Shown here piece after piece: positions 11,269-24,093 of a DNA stretch of 64,000 nucleotides; within the stretch, counting starts at the first letter, position 1, and each line of letters begins with the position of its first letter. This stretch comes from Platerodrilus igneus (taxonomy: Eukaryota > Arthropoda > Insecta > Coleoptera > Lycidae). Position numbers and translations under genes: made by a program. The stretch spans positions 1,470,501-1,534,500 of the forward strand of contig JARFIW010001189.1 of NCBI GenBank assembly GCA_036346225.1. The letters are read 5' to 3'. The notes under the pieces were generated by a model that searched no databases, was not told where the DNA came from, and worked only from the letters and a program-made list of their open reading frames with translations.

Positions 11269-12889
11269 AAATTTACAATCACTGTGTCGCCTTTGTTGTA
11301 TGAGGAACTGGTGAAAGTAGGAGTGAATATGCCGTGTTTTCCGGTAACGAACCTTGAAGTTTCAGGGACGATAGGATATAAAACTAGCAAGCTGCGCAAA
11401 CAAGTCTTAATAACAGGTGAATTGGGAGGGTGTGAGCTAGAAATTCTGTGCATGGTCGTGCCCGGACTGTCAAGAAAAATGATAATGGGTTTTTACGCAA
11501 ATCAAAAGCCGAAGTGTTGCTTGAAAGAAAAGAATTCAGTTTACAAATAGGTGGCGGAAAGTATACGGTGAAATTCGACGAATGTGTTACCGGGGCTCCT
11601 CGCAATTGAACGAAATCGCAGAGGAAGCGTTGTTAGCTGCAAACGAATCTAAAAAAAGTTGATACTGTTTTCAGGATTTATACGGAAGAAGATCGTAGGC
11701 AGATAGCATTTTCTGCTGAAATGTTCGATCTGCCACAACAGGGCAAACTGTGAAAATATTAAACGATAATAAAAACTTATTTTCTGATCATCCTGGTCGG
11801 GCATACTATTAAAATGCGCGATACGTCGCCATTTTATTAAAAATCATACCCAATACCACCTGCTTACAGGGAAGCGGTGAAATTACAAATTCAGGAAATA
11901 TTACGCTGGAGGGTGAGCATACCGGCTTGAACCGAATATATTAATCCGCTTGTGGTCGTGATAAAAAAGGATGTCAGTGCGGGTCTGTCTAGACGCCCGT
12001 TTTCTGAATAGTAAGATGGAAAAGAATCATGTGATGCCACCGAACCCAGACATACTACTGTTTGATTTTCAAGTAGATCAATGTCCTAGTACTATTGATT
12101 TTACCAGTAGTTACTGGCAATTGAGTATAGCTGAACAGGATCGCAAATTTACGGGTTTCAATTTCGATGGCAATAGCTATGTATTTTAGACTGAGTACAT
12201 CCATTGGAAGTTATATTAGATGCTTAGGTTTGACGTTGGGGACGGGAGCAGAGTCCTTTACGTGTCCATACGTGGATGACATTTTAATATTTTCTAAAAG
12301 CCCAGATGAACATTTAAGTCATTTGAAGATTCTATTCAAAAAACTTTTACGAGCAGGCTTTACCATTAAGCTTCGAAAATGTCTGTTTGCGAGAAGGAAA
12401 GTGCCCTATTTGGGTCACATTCTAACCTCGGAGGGGATACAAATTAACCTGTTGCATATTGAGGCGATTAATCAATACCCCCGTTCCTCGTAGTATAAAA
12501 CACTTACGGGTCTTTCTTGGGCTCTGTAATTACAAACGCTAGTTTGTAGAAAGTTATTCGGACCTGACAATCCCGTTGTTAAAATTGTTGAAAAAAGATG
12601 TAAGATGGAAGTAGAAGAATGCCGATCAGGAGGTTTTTAATATGATAAAAAAGCGATTTTTAGAGGTTTGTTCTCTGTATCACCCTAAAGTGGGAGAAGG
12701 ATATTTTATACAAACTGATTCCTCGGGATATGCTGTGGGTGCAGTTTTGTTCCAACGTGGTACTTGTGCTGGAGATAGGCAAATAATTGCTTCTAGCAGC
12801 CGCACACTTAGGGGTAGTGCGCTTCAATATTGCACAACAGAGACGGAGGCGTTAGCGATCGTGCATGCTCTAGGTCAGTAACCCCTTGA
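11269..12889 (+). pseudogene. Gypsy-1 pol: protease end, reverse transcriptase, RNase H
   Basis: After the protease remainder (PLLYEELVKVGVNMPCFPVTN, 11287 on) come RT blocks in shifting frames: PIPPAYREAVKLQIQEIL (about 11850), INPLVVVIKKD (about 11940), VRVCLDARFLN (about 11977), then FTSSYWQL and FTGFNF (about 12100-12165), and the catalytic YVDDILIFS at 12268-12294, followed by LRKCLFARRKVPYLGHILTSEGI. RNase H appears at 12642-12881 with QTDSSGYAVGAVL and SRTLRGSALQYCTTETEALAIVHAL. Several stops and frameshifts divide it (for example 12187, 12491, 12879). The motifs and order are standard Ty3/Gypsy. Confidence 0.85.
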
Positions 12890-12979
12890 CAATATTAACA
12901 GACTACAAGGCTCTGTTGTTTCTATTGAAGTGACGTTTGCTCAATAGCAGATTGACGCGATGAACTCCTTTAATTCAGG

Positions 12980-14015
12980 AGTACGCCTTTGACGTGTTGT
13001 ACATCAAAGGAAAGGAAAATATTTTGGCGGATCGTCTCTCCCGGTACCCAGTAAATTTAAAGTCTGTAATGAACCAACTATCAAAGCTCAATGTTATTGA
13101 AATAAACAAGATTATAAAACACAGTACGGCTTTTCACAGGGCCAAGGAGAAAATGAATAGTCTAGAAGCGGACCAAGAGAAAGACTCCTTCTTGGGTGCA
13201 ATTAAAACTAAATTAACATATAATGATTCTGATAAAATCAATAAATGGCACCTTATTCACAATGGGATATTATTTCGCAAGGGATCAACAAACGAGCTCA
13301 ACTCTAAAGTTTGTTCTCCAAAATGCTATATTATTGATATTGTTCTGTCTGAGTTCTAGGACAGAGGGCATTTTGGTGCTTCGAAATGTTATTTTGCATT
13401 AAGCCCAAAATGCGAGCTAGAATTCGCAAGATAGTTGCGGGATGTCAGGTATGTCGAAAATCAAACATTAATAAAAAAGGTCAAGGGGAAATGCAAAATG
13501 TAATCCCCGAAAGTCGTCCCAACTAGTTTGTTTGGATTTAGTAGAGCCACTGCCAAGGTCGCGTTTACACCACTCGGTTATCGGTGCTGATCGACGCATT
13601 TTATAAATTGGTGGCGTTGTTTTCATTAACACGGGCCACCACAAATATAATATTGAATAAATTACAGATATATTTTTATAACGGTTGGAAAACCCAAGGG
13701 GGTACTAACCGACAATTGGTAATCACTGTAAAAATGTATCATACCAGCCTCTATTACCCTCAGAGCAATATGACTGAACGTTTAAATCGAGAGGTGATTA
13801 GATTGTTGTTATTAACTACTATTAATATGCTGGCGATCGGCCAAATTCTTAAAGATGCGAATATGACCATTACACTCGCGTGTGACCATTTAATGTCAAA
13901 GGCTCGGCGCCGTCAGGAGCGACATAATGCCCTGCACAAACATATGAGGACGGTGCAAAAATTTAACAAAAAATCTAAGCCGCATGTACGGCTCACAACC
14001 AAACTTAGACATTAA
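12980..14015 (+). pseudogene. Gypsy-1 integrase
   Basis: The frame from 12994 carries LYIKGKENILADRLSRYP, the end of RNase H and its connection. The integrase zinc-binding region follows (GHFGASKC at about 13370, then GCQVCRKS at about 13440), broken by a stop at 13357. The core starts with LVCLDLVEPLPRSRLHHSVIGV (about 13525-13590) and continues in the 13584-14015 frame with DAFYKLVALFSLTRATT, but the second catalytic block is deleted; YPQSNMTERLNRE at about 13757 holds the third catalytic region with its Glu. The protein would have inserted the cDNA; it is now non-functional. Confidence 0.8.
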
Positions 14016-14576
14016 GTTCAACAAATATTACTTACCTTTGTGTTAAAAATTTGAAATTTAATTGTACGCGATATATAAAAAAATTAAATAGTAAATAGTA
14101 ATGTGTAAAAATTCGTATTTAAAGTAGAATATCTTGATTAATAATTGAAATATCGAAAAGTGAATAGCGTATTCGTATTCAGCGTAAAAAACTGGAAAAG
14201 AATCATATATTATATGTCTTGTAACATCACGGGAACCGTGCAACGGACAGACAGACAGACCGACCGACAGACTAGACCATCTCATTAACCAAACGAAGTT
14301 TGGTTGATAAAAATTCTTTCTATTGTGTGGTAGGCCATTTGTGGTTAAAGCAAAACCTGACCCGAATGTCTCTGTTAGAGAGTGAGGATCGCTATGAGGT
14401 TGGTAAATATAATATAGTAAATTTGCAAAAGTTCATACCGCCATGAATGGAGATCTAGACTCTCTTTTCAAATTTTTTTTTTGGTGTGAATAATCTAGTT
14501 GTAGGAAATATAGTATTATAGGGTTAGATATTAAAGTAACGTCAATGTTTTCTGTCTACTTTCTTTAATAAGAGGG
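14016..14576 (+). other. Gypsy-1 3' region with polypurine tract
   Basis: Mostly non-coding. About 14330-14450 still reads LWLKQNLTRMSLLESEDRYEVGKYN, likely the integrase C-terminal tail displaced by an insertion between 14016 and 14300. A short GACA/GACC-rich stretch lies at 14246-14272. AAGAGGGGG (14570-14578) directly before the right LTR is the polypurine tract for plus-strand priming. Confidence 0.55.
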
Positions 14577-15434
14577 GGTAGCGTATCCAATGTTTTATAG
14601 CATAGTTTGAACCTAATGCAAAAGAACAGGTAGAATATATAAAGTAGGGTGTTGGAGAGTGTTTAGAATAGCGGCACGGAGAAGGGAGGACAGCAATCGC
14701 TAGCCTGAGAGATCGTTAAAGTGTTGCTTCAAGCGACGCGTGGGTTTGCTTTGCGACTATTTAGTCTAGTTATGTAGAATCACAATATTGTAATTATAGT
14801 TAGCGGTATTAAATAAGAGTGAAAAGTGCACGGAGCAATGCCGGTTGTGTTTGTCTTCGTTAACAGAATAATATTATAAGTGGTAATGATGCCAGTAGTG
14901 TGAAAACAAGGATTAAATTTCTGCTTGAAGTTGAGACTCCACTGCTACTACAAGTTGCAGGAAGTCGTTGCGCGAGACGATTTACCGTTAACGTCAACCC
15001 ACCTGTTCGGGGATTGAAATGTAGATAAGTTATTATGTTGTTTAAGATTATTTTGCTTGAATTCTGAGAAATCGTATTAATGTTAGTAGTTGTACGTCAA
15101 TCCTGTATTAGCTTAATATTTTAGTAACTATGTAGCCGGGGTTGACTGCCGAGTTAGATTGAATTTTATGCTCAACGCTTGTCGGTTGCTAGTTTTTGAG
15201 TCTTTCGATAGCAATTAGGTTGGGTAGCAACAAACTTTAGTTTGATTCGTTAACAGTTAAATAGTGATTATTCTTAATAATTAACGAGGGTTCATTAGTT
15301 TTATACGAACATTTATTGTTTTTCATTAAAACGATATCAACACTTGTGGATTTACTTTAGTTCAGAAGCGTCTATTTTCTTGATAATAACCTTCAAGTGC
15401 CCCTGCCCAACCGTGCTTAGGCGGGTTTTTTTAT
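14577..15434 (+). repeat. Gypsy-1 right LTR
   Basis: Matches 8742-9595 over its whole length (for example GGTGTTGGAGAGTG, GCGACTATTTAGTCTAG, GTGGATTTACTTTAG). It is bounded by the purine tract on the left and the AAAGT duplication at 15435-15439 on the right. Confidence 0.85.
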
Positions 15435-15439
15435 AAAGT

Positions 15440-16467
15440 ATTGATTGGAATAATAACAGTAATTACATTACAAATAGGTTCGAAGGGAAGGCAATTGATG
15501 AAAACGTTTCATTAACTCCAGATGAGTTTAAAGCATTCTTCTTATTAAAATATATCACCCATTACCTTGAAGCCACATTTTTTTGCTCCCTTGTTGAATC
15601 TTCGAGTATTTCCAATTAAGATAGAAATGCTTCACTGATGTAGTAACAACAATTCTGTAGTATAACTAATCTAAAGGTTCATTTCGACCGTCCAAACTTT
15701 TCTTGTTTTGTGTCGGAATTTATCTGCATAGTTTCTCTAAAGATACCACAAAACGTGGTCAACTTTATGTACTTAACTCAGCACTATTGTATAGTTGACT
15801 TTTCTAACTTGAATTAGTTCAAGACTGAGATTTCGATCTAAACTTTAATAGTTTTGAACATTTGTCAGAATTCCCTTGTCAGCAATAATTTTAAGAATCT
15901 TGCCAAGTTTAGAACTCGAGACCAATACTGTTTACAAATTGTATTTATATATGCTTAGATTGCCATTCTTAATACTCTTGTCATAAGTTTTATAAACGTT
16001 AGGACAAATTCAGGTTGGTTCAATATGACTACTTTGGCATAATTTTATAGGAAACACCAAAATGTTCATTTATATTTAAAACGTGACTGCTCAAAACTGT
16101 CTAGAATTCAATTAATTATATTATTTAGAAAATAGGATTCATGTTACAATGGCTTGAAAAAATTTAAGATTAAACTAAAATTTTGTCTCAAATAGCATGT
16201 GTAATACACAATTAGGGCCACAACTTCTATCCGTAACCACTAATTCTAGTATTTACCAGCATTTAATTATTATTAATTCAATTAAACGAGAATTTTAAAA
16301 GTGGGTAGATGAGATATGTAATTGCGAATTAAATGCCGGATTTGAATAGCTAAAGAAAGTAGGTACTTTACCGAACAATTTTAACTAGTTAACAATTTTG
16401 AACAATTAAAAATAGTTATGTAATTACGACGGCGTATTAGGATCAGGAAAGGTTTTTTATAATTAAC
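15440..16467. other. No recognisable gene
   Basis: AT-rich spacer with stops in all frames; I see no repeat or element end here. Confidence 0.4.
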
Positions 16468-16716
16468 AGAAAAGAAATCGCAAATTGCCAGATAAAATAT
16501 CGCAATTGTCATAAAAAATGTTGCAAGTAACAATAATGTCGCAATTCCCAGAAAAAATGTTACAAGTCTTAGAAAAATGTTACAACTGCCAGAAAAAATG
16601 TCACAATTGCAAGAAAAAAATGTTACAATTGCCAGAAAAAATGTCGCATTTTACAGAAAAAATTTTGCAATTGCTAGAATTTCGGAATTGGCAGAAAAAT
16701 AGGTAAATTGCCAGAA
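16468..16716 (+). repeat. Minisatellite, about 12 units of 21 bp
   Basis: Units such as CAATTGCCAGAAAAAATGTTA recur with spacings of 18 to 22 bases. Because the unit is close to 21 bp, one frame stays open for 62 codons (16518-16706) and gives a repetitive Lys/Cys/Leu/Gln string; this is a repeat by-product, not evidence of a gene. Confidence 0.85.
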
Positions 16717-17223
16717 CGGTTATTTATATTCGATTTTAATGTGTATCGTATTCATCTTATCAAATTCATTATAAAACATGAACTGGCGTTTAGTTTTATT
16801 ATATGGATTTCCCTAGTGAGTTAAATAGCGTTATAAGAAACCATTTTGCATTGGGCCTGCAGTATCTGGAAATATTTGGATAGTTCTACACACTTCTCAA
16901 CATAAGTATCAGCAAAGTACTTTAAAAAGGCGAATAAAATCGAAGAATTTATATAGACGAAGAATCACAGCTGACCTCATCCGGTCAACCATACGGTTAT
17001 ACAGGGTGGCATTAGTTTTGTCATTAAATTTAGATTGATTAGCAAAACAAAAAATCTATAGGGCATTTAACTCTTGAACCGCTTTTTAAATGCCCGAACT
17101 AGGTAAACTTATGTGAAAGTTTTATGACTGCTATTTTGTCATGTTTTCTAAGGAACAACTTACGTATGGATTTTTTCTACAACGTGTTTGTGATATAGTA
17201 AACTATTACTGTACTAAATAAAA
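16717..17223. other. No recognisable gene
   Basis: AT-rich spacer between the minisatellite and the start of similarity to family B. Confidence 0.4.
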
Positions 17224-17562
17224 ATGCGGCGTGTGCTGTTTTAAATTTTGATTTTGTTCTCTTTCGTGATAGCTAAATATCTTTGATAAGCTCATGTCAG
17301 ATCATTGGACTTGTGTTTTCGCCTATAATCCTAGTCCATTGAAAACGCTGACGCCCAAAATTTTTTCTTACTTCCCTCTAGGTACATTTTGTTCTCCCCG
17401 TCAAGTTGTTTCGCTCCTATTGGTATTTCTGAAGTTTATCCGTCGGATATGTTTTAAATTGTCATGTATTCGCAATAATTTTTTTTCTTGAGCTTTTGTT
17501 AAGTTACGGTTAGACTTAACGTAGTTACTTTCTCCAAATTTTCTTTTTTTATTCTTACTAAA
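17224..17562 (+). other. Family B copy 1, 5' leader
   Basis: Aligns with the leader of the third copy at 60600-60990: both contain GTGTTTTCGCC, CCTAGTCCATTGAAAACGCT, TGTTTTAAATTGTCATGTAT and TTCTTGAGCTTTT. The LTR and PBS expected upstream are absent, so this copy is truncated at its 5' end. Confidence 0.7.
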
Positions 17563-19000
17563 AATGCCTGATCATAGGTTGGTGGTGTTTAATATAATCT
17601 GTTAGAGACGGCAGAAGTTATCCAAAAACATTACTAACTATTTCGCGTGTATGACAGGTCTGTTTGGGAACTATGGTTCTTTTAGTGAAGATGTTCAATT
17701 GTCCGTTTTGTTTCGTAACCTTGATCCATTTTATAGAACCCATTTGCCTACCGAATGTCTGAAGTTAGAACCGGCAAAGATTTTGGCCGATGATTCCGTA
17801 TTTCCTCCGTCTCTAGTTCTACATCCTATTCTAGTCCTCCATCTGCTCACCCTACTTATTCACTTTCACCCCAGACTGTGCCTCCACCACCATCGCAACC
17901 CGTACTTCGAATTAGTGACTCAAGAGTTTGTTCTCGCTTTCTTAAACAATTCGATCCAAGAAATTCCTGTCGTGTCTGCAAACACAAATGTCGCTGAAGT
18001 GACGATAACATCTAATTCAGTCTGCGAAGGTCCTCTTGAAGTTCATGAACCTGTATCTTTAATGCCTCTTTTCGTTTTTGTCAAAATTTTACCTGTTCCT
18101 GCTTTCTTAAATGCTTCGACTCAAGAAATTTCTGTCGTGCCGGCAATCACAGCCGTAGCTGAATTGGAGATAATTTCTAATACGGACAGAGAAAGTCCTG
18201 TGGAAGTTAGTGAACTCGTAGCTGTAATGTCTGTTGCTGTTGTCGTCAAAGTTTTACCTGTTCCTGTTTCGTTATCTACTCTTACTTATTTTTCTTATGC
18301 TGTCAAAATGTTACTTGCTTCTGTTCTTTTAGCTAAGGTTGGTGACATCCTAGCTGATGTCCTGTTATCTAATGTTGACGAAGGTCAACATGATTCTGCT
18401 TTCTCATCTATTGGGGATGAAGTTCTTCCTTATACTATTTGTTCTTGTAAAGTGCATCAAATTCTGTCTGGTGCTGCTCCTTTTTTTCATGTTGATAAAC
18501 TTTATTCTACTCCTTTATCTAACATTGGCAAAGTTCTACTTGACACTGTTTGTTCTTGTAACGTTGTTGAACTTCCACCTGATTCTGTTTCTTTATGTAA
18601 TATGGTTGAAGTGTTATCGTATTATGCCCCTTTCCTAGGGTCGATATTCCTACAGCCAATGCTGTGTTCATTCCTAACTGTGATACTTCTAGTCCTTTAT
18701 CTAACGTCGTTGAAATTTTATCTTCTTCTGTCTCCCTATCTCACGTATCTGAAGTGTGCTCTGCTTGTGTTTCTTTTTGTTAGGTTGATTCTCGTACAAC
18801 TTATACTTTTTTCCTTTTCTACCGTTCATTTTCTTACCACCAATTCTAAAAACAAACAACCTTCTTCCATAACGTGTTCTGAGTTCCATAAATTACGACA
18901 ACCACTACTATCTCCACCCTCGCCACCACTTTCTCAACCTCGAGCTACTACTCCTACATTCCCTGCTGTTCCTGTGTGACAGAAAACTGCCCAACATGGA
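17563..19000 (+). pseudogene. Family B copy 1, gag remnant with 13-residue repeats
   Basis: Starts with the capsid C-terminal-like block (YFACMTGLFGNYGSFSEDVQ, 17639 on), as in the copy at 60990. After LKLEPAKILADDSV (about 17790) it jumps to sequence that in the third copy lies about 800 bases further on, so the capsid N-terminal half and zinc knuckles are deleted. The frame 17651-18979 is then open for 442 codons. It holds two related units of about 55 residues (from about 17932 and about 18107, keyed by STQEIS-like and EVTITSN-like blocks), then a run of degenerate 13-residue units of the form LL-D-x-V-x-L-S-x-V-D-E (about 18300-18640). Protease, RT and integrase are missing. Confidence 0.65.
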
Positions 19001-20182
19001 CAGACATTATTATATGCTCCTTCCGAACCGGAAAATGTATGTCGGTGAAGTCCTAATGTCCTTAATCTCGTTTCGTTTTCCTTTTGGCGGCGTAAACGCT
19101 TTAAGCCCAATATCTAGTCCTCGCACCCTAGATTCTTATGCCGACTTTACTCTCCTTCAGACTTGATTTCTGGACGTTACGATTTCGTTTTACTTACCTG
19201 TGTTGCTAGGTTTTCTTTTGTTTAATTGCTTTTTCTGACCCCGTGTGGATCCGGGAATAGAATAGTTTTACAGTATAACTTGCCTGACGTAAGAGGCGAC
19301 TAGAGCGGTCCAACACAACACATACACACACGGACACTTTATACACCCACAGCACATACACGCAAACCTTTTACACACCCACACACACACCCATATACAC
19401 ACACTTGGTGCTTGGTTTCTTTTTTATTTTATTTCTCGTTCCTTTCGTTCCACCTCTTTTCCTTTTTCCTGTTGCTGGTCTTCTTTGCTGTTAGTTTCTA
19501 GTCAGATTGTGTTTTGTCCATCCGCTCCTGTGGTAGGTGGTTTCAGGCCCGTTTTTCTTTCTTCGCAAACCACGACTTACTCGATTTTAGGACTAGTTAG
19601 CATTTCTTTTCTTTGATTCTTCGGTTTTGGTTACCACAGTTAGTAGTACATCGTTTCCTTTTACCAACGCTCTCTCTCTCTTCCTCTCGTTCTCACTTGT
19701 TGTCCCTTTGTTTACTTGAGGCTTGACTTTTGGGTCCTGTTTTGGTTGGCGCTGTTGGTGTTCTTCCTCGTTCCTTTTCTTTTCTTGAGATTGATAACCT
19801 TACTGTTTCTTCTGAGAAACATCTGTCCTTTGACAACTCCGCAGCGCTTAAGCGGTTCCACCTTAGTCCTTCTTGATTGGTTATTACACGTCTTTTTTCC
19901 TTCTTTTTTTTGTCTCTTTCTATTATTGGCCCTTCGAGCCGAATTTTGTTTGGTGTATGTTTTTGTTTTTTTTTCTGTCTGGAATCTGTTGTGATCGGTT
20001 TTGTTGTTATTTTGAGGGTTCTTTTTTTATTTTGGGGTGTTTTTTTCTTTTTCTGTTTTTTTTGTTTGGTTTTCATAAGCGAATTTCCTTTTAGTTTTTT
20101 TTCAAGCGAATTTTTTTTGTGTGGGGTTTTTTTGGTACTGCTTTCCTACCCCGACTTTTTTAATTTTGCTTGGGAGGAATCT
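19001..20182 (+). other. Family B copy 1, 3' non-coding region
   Basis: Matches the reverse complement of 27625-29000: shared blocks include GGCGGCGTAAACGC (19085), CCGGGAATAGAATAG (19250), AAGAGGCGACTAGAGCGG, a CA-rich stretch (19311-19410) and long T-rich tracts. pol has been removed in this copy. A purine tract GGGAGGA (20173-20179) after TTTTAATTTTGCTT corresponds to the PPT at 27625-27645 in copy 2. The long T-rich frames here are not genes. Confidence 0.65.
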
Positions 20183-21475
20183 ATTACGTTCATTTCCGGC
20201 AGTAAAGCCGTATACGGTATTTGGTTATTTCATTTACATAAATTCCTTTTCTATTCTTAAATTCTCCAACAATACCCTATGTAGTGTACCTGTTCAGTAT
20301 AAGCCCGCTTAACATATTAACTCAAATCCACCTAGCTTTTAAAACGAAAAATTTATTCGATAAATTAAATAGTCAATATTTTGTTTTAGGTATCCGGTAA
20401 TTTGGTAAACATTCCGATAACGTATAATTGCTTTCTCTCGTGTTTCCCATTTAAAGACTTGTCGAAATAATATATCCTACTACTAGTTGATAGCGTGTTT
20501 TCCAGTTTGCTAATCGCATTTTCGATAACGCGAGGAGTGCAGTTCGAACTCGTGTTATTTAAACCTATTTTTAATTTGATTCTGCTGCTTGTACGTTGAA
20601 ATATTTTCTACGTTATTCGTCACCGTACTCCAAAAGAATTGCAAGTTTTTTGTTCGACAAGTAAGAGGTATCTTGCGTGTATTGGTGAGTTTTCCCGCGC
20701 TTACCTATTGTAACCAGATTCTCCTTTTTGCTCTTAACTGGAGGCCAAATTGGTTCTTTCTTTATGTAGGTCCAACTGTTCATTGACGTATACCAACTGC
20801 TTTTGTCTGTAGACCGCTGCTGCAGTTACGGTGGCAGGGCGAATGGATCCTGACTACCATGGCGTTACTGTGCTGACTCACCCCCAGACGGATTGCAAGC
20901 TAAGTATCGAAACACATACAGGTATACAATTTATTTTCTTTTATGTATATCACTGGCATATTCCGTATCAGCGTTTGGTGTTGTTACGTGATAAGAAACG
21001 TGACACTGTACAACTATTGTTTGTTACTGCGAATCGATATTATCGCTCTACAAGTGTGATGTACCATTGTTAAAAATGTTTGACAGGCACACGCTTATTT
21101 TTTCTACTGATTGGTTTATTTTACAAAAAGTATTAGATGCAATTTTAAAAACGCTTGGCAAAAGCTCTCACATGTTTATTTTCTATTGATCAGTTTTTGT
21201 GTAAAATACGAGATGTGCACTTCGTATATAAAGTACCAAACTGTTCGTATCACTTAATTGTTTGCTTTGAAATAGTAACGCTTAATTTATTTATTTTGCT
21301 TGTTTGTACAGAATCCTATATTTATTTTTATTTGTTAATAAATAATCGTGAGCGACGTGCTTTTTTTTGTTTTCTTGGTATGTAAGTGAATCCCCCCATT
21401 CTGCGCGTTTGATAGTTAGCCTGGTATTTACTTTTCTTCCGACTACGTCTAGGTACGTAGAAAGACATTTAGTGC
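20183..21475 (+). repeat. Family B copy 1, 3' LTR
   Basis: Begins just after the purine tract (TATTACG, compared with TGTTACG in copy 2) and ends in the block TAGCCTGGTATTTACTTTTC, then TACGTCTAGGTACGTAG, which three copies share. It is similar to 3515-4440 (reverse) and to the two outer parts of 24768-27624 (reverse). Confidence 0.65.
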
Positions 21476-22772
21476 GCTGAATCGTATGACTAGCCGAGCT
21501 TTTAACATTCTAGAGAGTTCAACGTTTGCAAAGAAAGAAATGAACCTGTTGTAGGCCTAGTATTTTTTAGTGCAAGTCACTTATATTACGTTTAGAATTA
21601 CGGACTTTGTTTATTTAAAGACAATGATAATTAATATTTACCAATTTGCTATGAACTGTAATTAATTTTCTTAAGTAGTTGTTACATGCCGAAATTCGGC
21701 ATTTAAGAATTTTTATAAGTTCCTAATTTGTAAGTGATTTTATGCCAATAATTTTAAAAGACTTGTACGTACATTTCCGTCCCTTTAGATAGTTGCGTTT
21801 GCGCAAAGGATTGCGCAGACGCGGAGTGTGCAGAAAGTGGTGAATTTTCGACACGCCGGGACTAGTCATCCAGACGTCGTGCCGAGTGGTTATCTCTGTG
21901 TGTGTTTTTTCTTCTCTTTCAGGCTATGTAGGTTCCTGTCTTATCTCTGCCCTGTATCGTCCTCACCCTATTCCTGTGTTCCGTTACAGAAGAAAGAGAA
22001 CAAATTAAATATGGTTTCGATAAGGGGGCCTAAAAGATGACCAACGTCCATAATGCACAACTGACGCGAGAGTAGCTGTAATGCTGTGAGGAGTCCTACA
22101 GTTTACGTGAATACCTTTATCTTTTTTGCATGTGATATAGTAATTTAAAAACATTTATATGACGTGATCCTTTATTGCGCAATATCTTGCAAACATTTAT
22201 CATTGTTACCAATTACTGTAGTGGCTCTCATGCATGTGTATCGGGACTTTAACAAGTAGACCAAAAGTGTAACATAGTATAGGGTCGACTTAGTAATTAG
22301 TTATACGAGTTGGTTTCATTATTTCTTTTATACTTTTACTCAAAATTATTTCATGAAAGGGTTATGCGGAAGCATAACTGTTATTATTCACTCTATTTTA
22401 ATCACGTAAATTAACTCTGTTTGAGAGGTAAATCTCAAAGTTCATTTAACTAACTGAAATTAATAAACTCATTTCTTAGAGCAAGTAGAACTATACACTT
22501 AATAAGAGTTTTATTGAGAAATTACAATGAGGTTTATCAGTAAATACTGAAGGTAATTTCATTTACACCTATAGATATGTGTTAAAACTAATAACCTTTA
22601 GGAGGGCGTAGTATCAGTCCTTATTAATTGACGTAATTAATAAAACGTATTTAACAATATAAAACTATCAGATTAAAGTACTTAACATTTTCTCTTCGTA
22701 ACGCGCTATCGTGATAGAAAAACGCCAGCAATTTTAAATGTTGAAAATAACACCAGTTTGGTGACGTATAAC
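21476..22772. other. No recognisable gene
   Basis: AT-rich, with only small frames. I find no element ends in this stretch. Confidence 0.4.
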
Positions 22773-22995
22773 TTTGTCTGCAGATGAATAGTTCAGTACA
22801 GTGAACGAAATTAAATTTCTTGGTTATTTTACAAAGACAAAAACCAGTGACCGGTTTCGCTGTGCTTGCAGCTCGTTTTGTAGTTTGATGAGCTGCAAAC
22901 ACAGCAAAATTGGTATTGACTTTTCTCTTTGTAAAATAACTAACATTTTTAATTTTCGGTCACTGTACATGAACTACTCATAAGCAGACAAAATT
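22773..22995. mobile_element. Foldback (MITE-like) palindrome
   Basis: Two arms of about 105 bases, starting TGTCTGCAGATGAATAG on the left and ending CTACTCATAAGCAGACA on the right, are imperfect inverted copies around a centre near 22883. Paired blocks include TTATTTTACAAAGA with TCTTTGTAAAATAA and GCTGTGCTTGCAGCTC with GAGCTGCAAACACAGC. The loop is only about 15 bases. This is the shape of a foldback element or MITE. I do not see a clean target duplication. Confidence 0.7.
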
Positions 22996-24082
22996 ATTTA
23001 TCACCATTAAGCTAGATGGGCGTTAGCTTCTGTCGACCGAGATCCCCAGTAACATTAGGTGTGGTATTTTCTTAAAAGGTCCGTTAATGTTATAGTGGAT
23101 AATAATAGGTCATTTGTTATTTCCAAATCCAGTTTGATTGTATTAAAGCGCTATAGGTACATATTAAAAAAGCTGCAATTTTATGGGATTTTTTCACTAA
23201 TTGCCTCCGAATGGTCAGTATAGCTATAATGTGTTCTTATTCTGTATAAAAAGTATTGATACACCAACTTTTGTTGAGTAAATAAAATGCCTACCAAGTT
23301 AATACAAATCGCATGTGCTATGCGAATAATATTTTGCAGTTGTCGTAAAAATGTTCCATTATTGTTGTAATTACTTTATGGTTACATTAAACCGGAGTGT
23401 GTATTGAAAACCTTCCGGTTTAATATAATCGAAATTTAAGAACGATTTCGAAGTATCATCTATGGTCTTAAAATTTTAAGTACATCATAAACGTTTTAAT
23501 TAGTGTTTTATTAAAACTTCATAATAGTAGTTCTTAGAAAATTAATACAGCAAGTTTATAAAATTTAATACAACTTGCTAGAAGAATGGAAGGCTTTAAT
23601 GGTTTTAATGAAAAGATAATTAATGAACTGTGAAGCAATACAGCTATAATATTCTAGCACTAAATTGCTCATAAATTGTTCTGAAAATAACGTTTAACCG
23701 CTTTTCATTTGTTGCCCAGACGTTACACGTACTTTTAAGTTTAAATTGTATGTCAGTTATTGTATAATTTCATTATCAATTTTCTTTTGTTGGTCAATAT
23801 TGAGACTTAATGAGAATCTATCATGATAATAAAATTTAAAAACATGTTGGTGTGGAAGGTTTCTAAAATCTAATAATGTTTCATTTAGTTTTGATTTGAT
23901 GAGGGTTCGAATATGTCGAGACGTCGCTTTTATCTTTATATGAATACAGAAACATCAAGTAGACACAATTTTATTCTAAAACAAAAAGGAAACACATCTC
24001 ACTTAGAATTAGTAACACAGAAAAACACTGTGTAGTATAGGTTTAAAGAAGGTATTTGGCACATCTTCATGGATGCGATGTC
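22996..24082. other. No recognisable gene
   Basis: AT-rich. A small hairpin (TTAAACCGG and CCGGTTTAA, about 23387-23427) is present but has no context that would make it a terminator or element. Confidence 0.35.
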
Positions 24083-24093
24083 GAAATATACTT
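24083..24093. repeat. Left target duplication GAAATATACTT of the outer SINE
   Basis: Identical to 24707-24717; the two copies bound SINE copy 2 and its inserted SINE. Confidence 0.8.

Noticed and set aside
16468..16716. CRISPR-like regular repeats
   Set aside because: Units are contiguous without unique spacers, and the genome is eukaryotic; it is a minisatellite.
19693..20260. Several long frames on both strands, hydrophobic or Lys-rich
   Set aside because: T-rich/A-rich non-coding region of family B; the same frames mirror in copy 2 and have no motif.
23387..23427. Hairpin with 9-11 bp arms
   Set aside because: Too short and without context to call a regulatory site or element.
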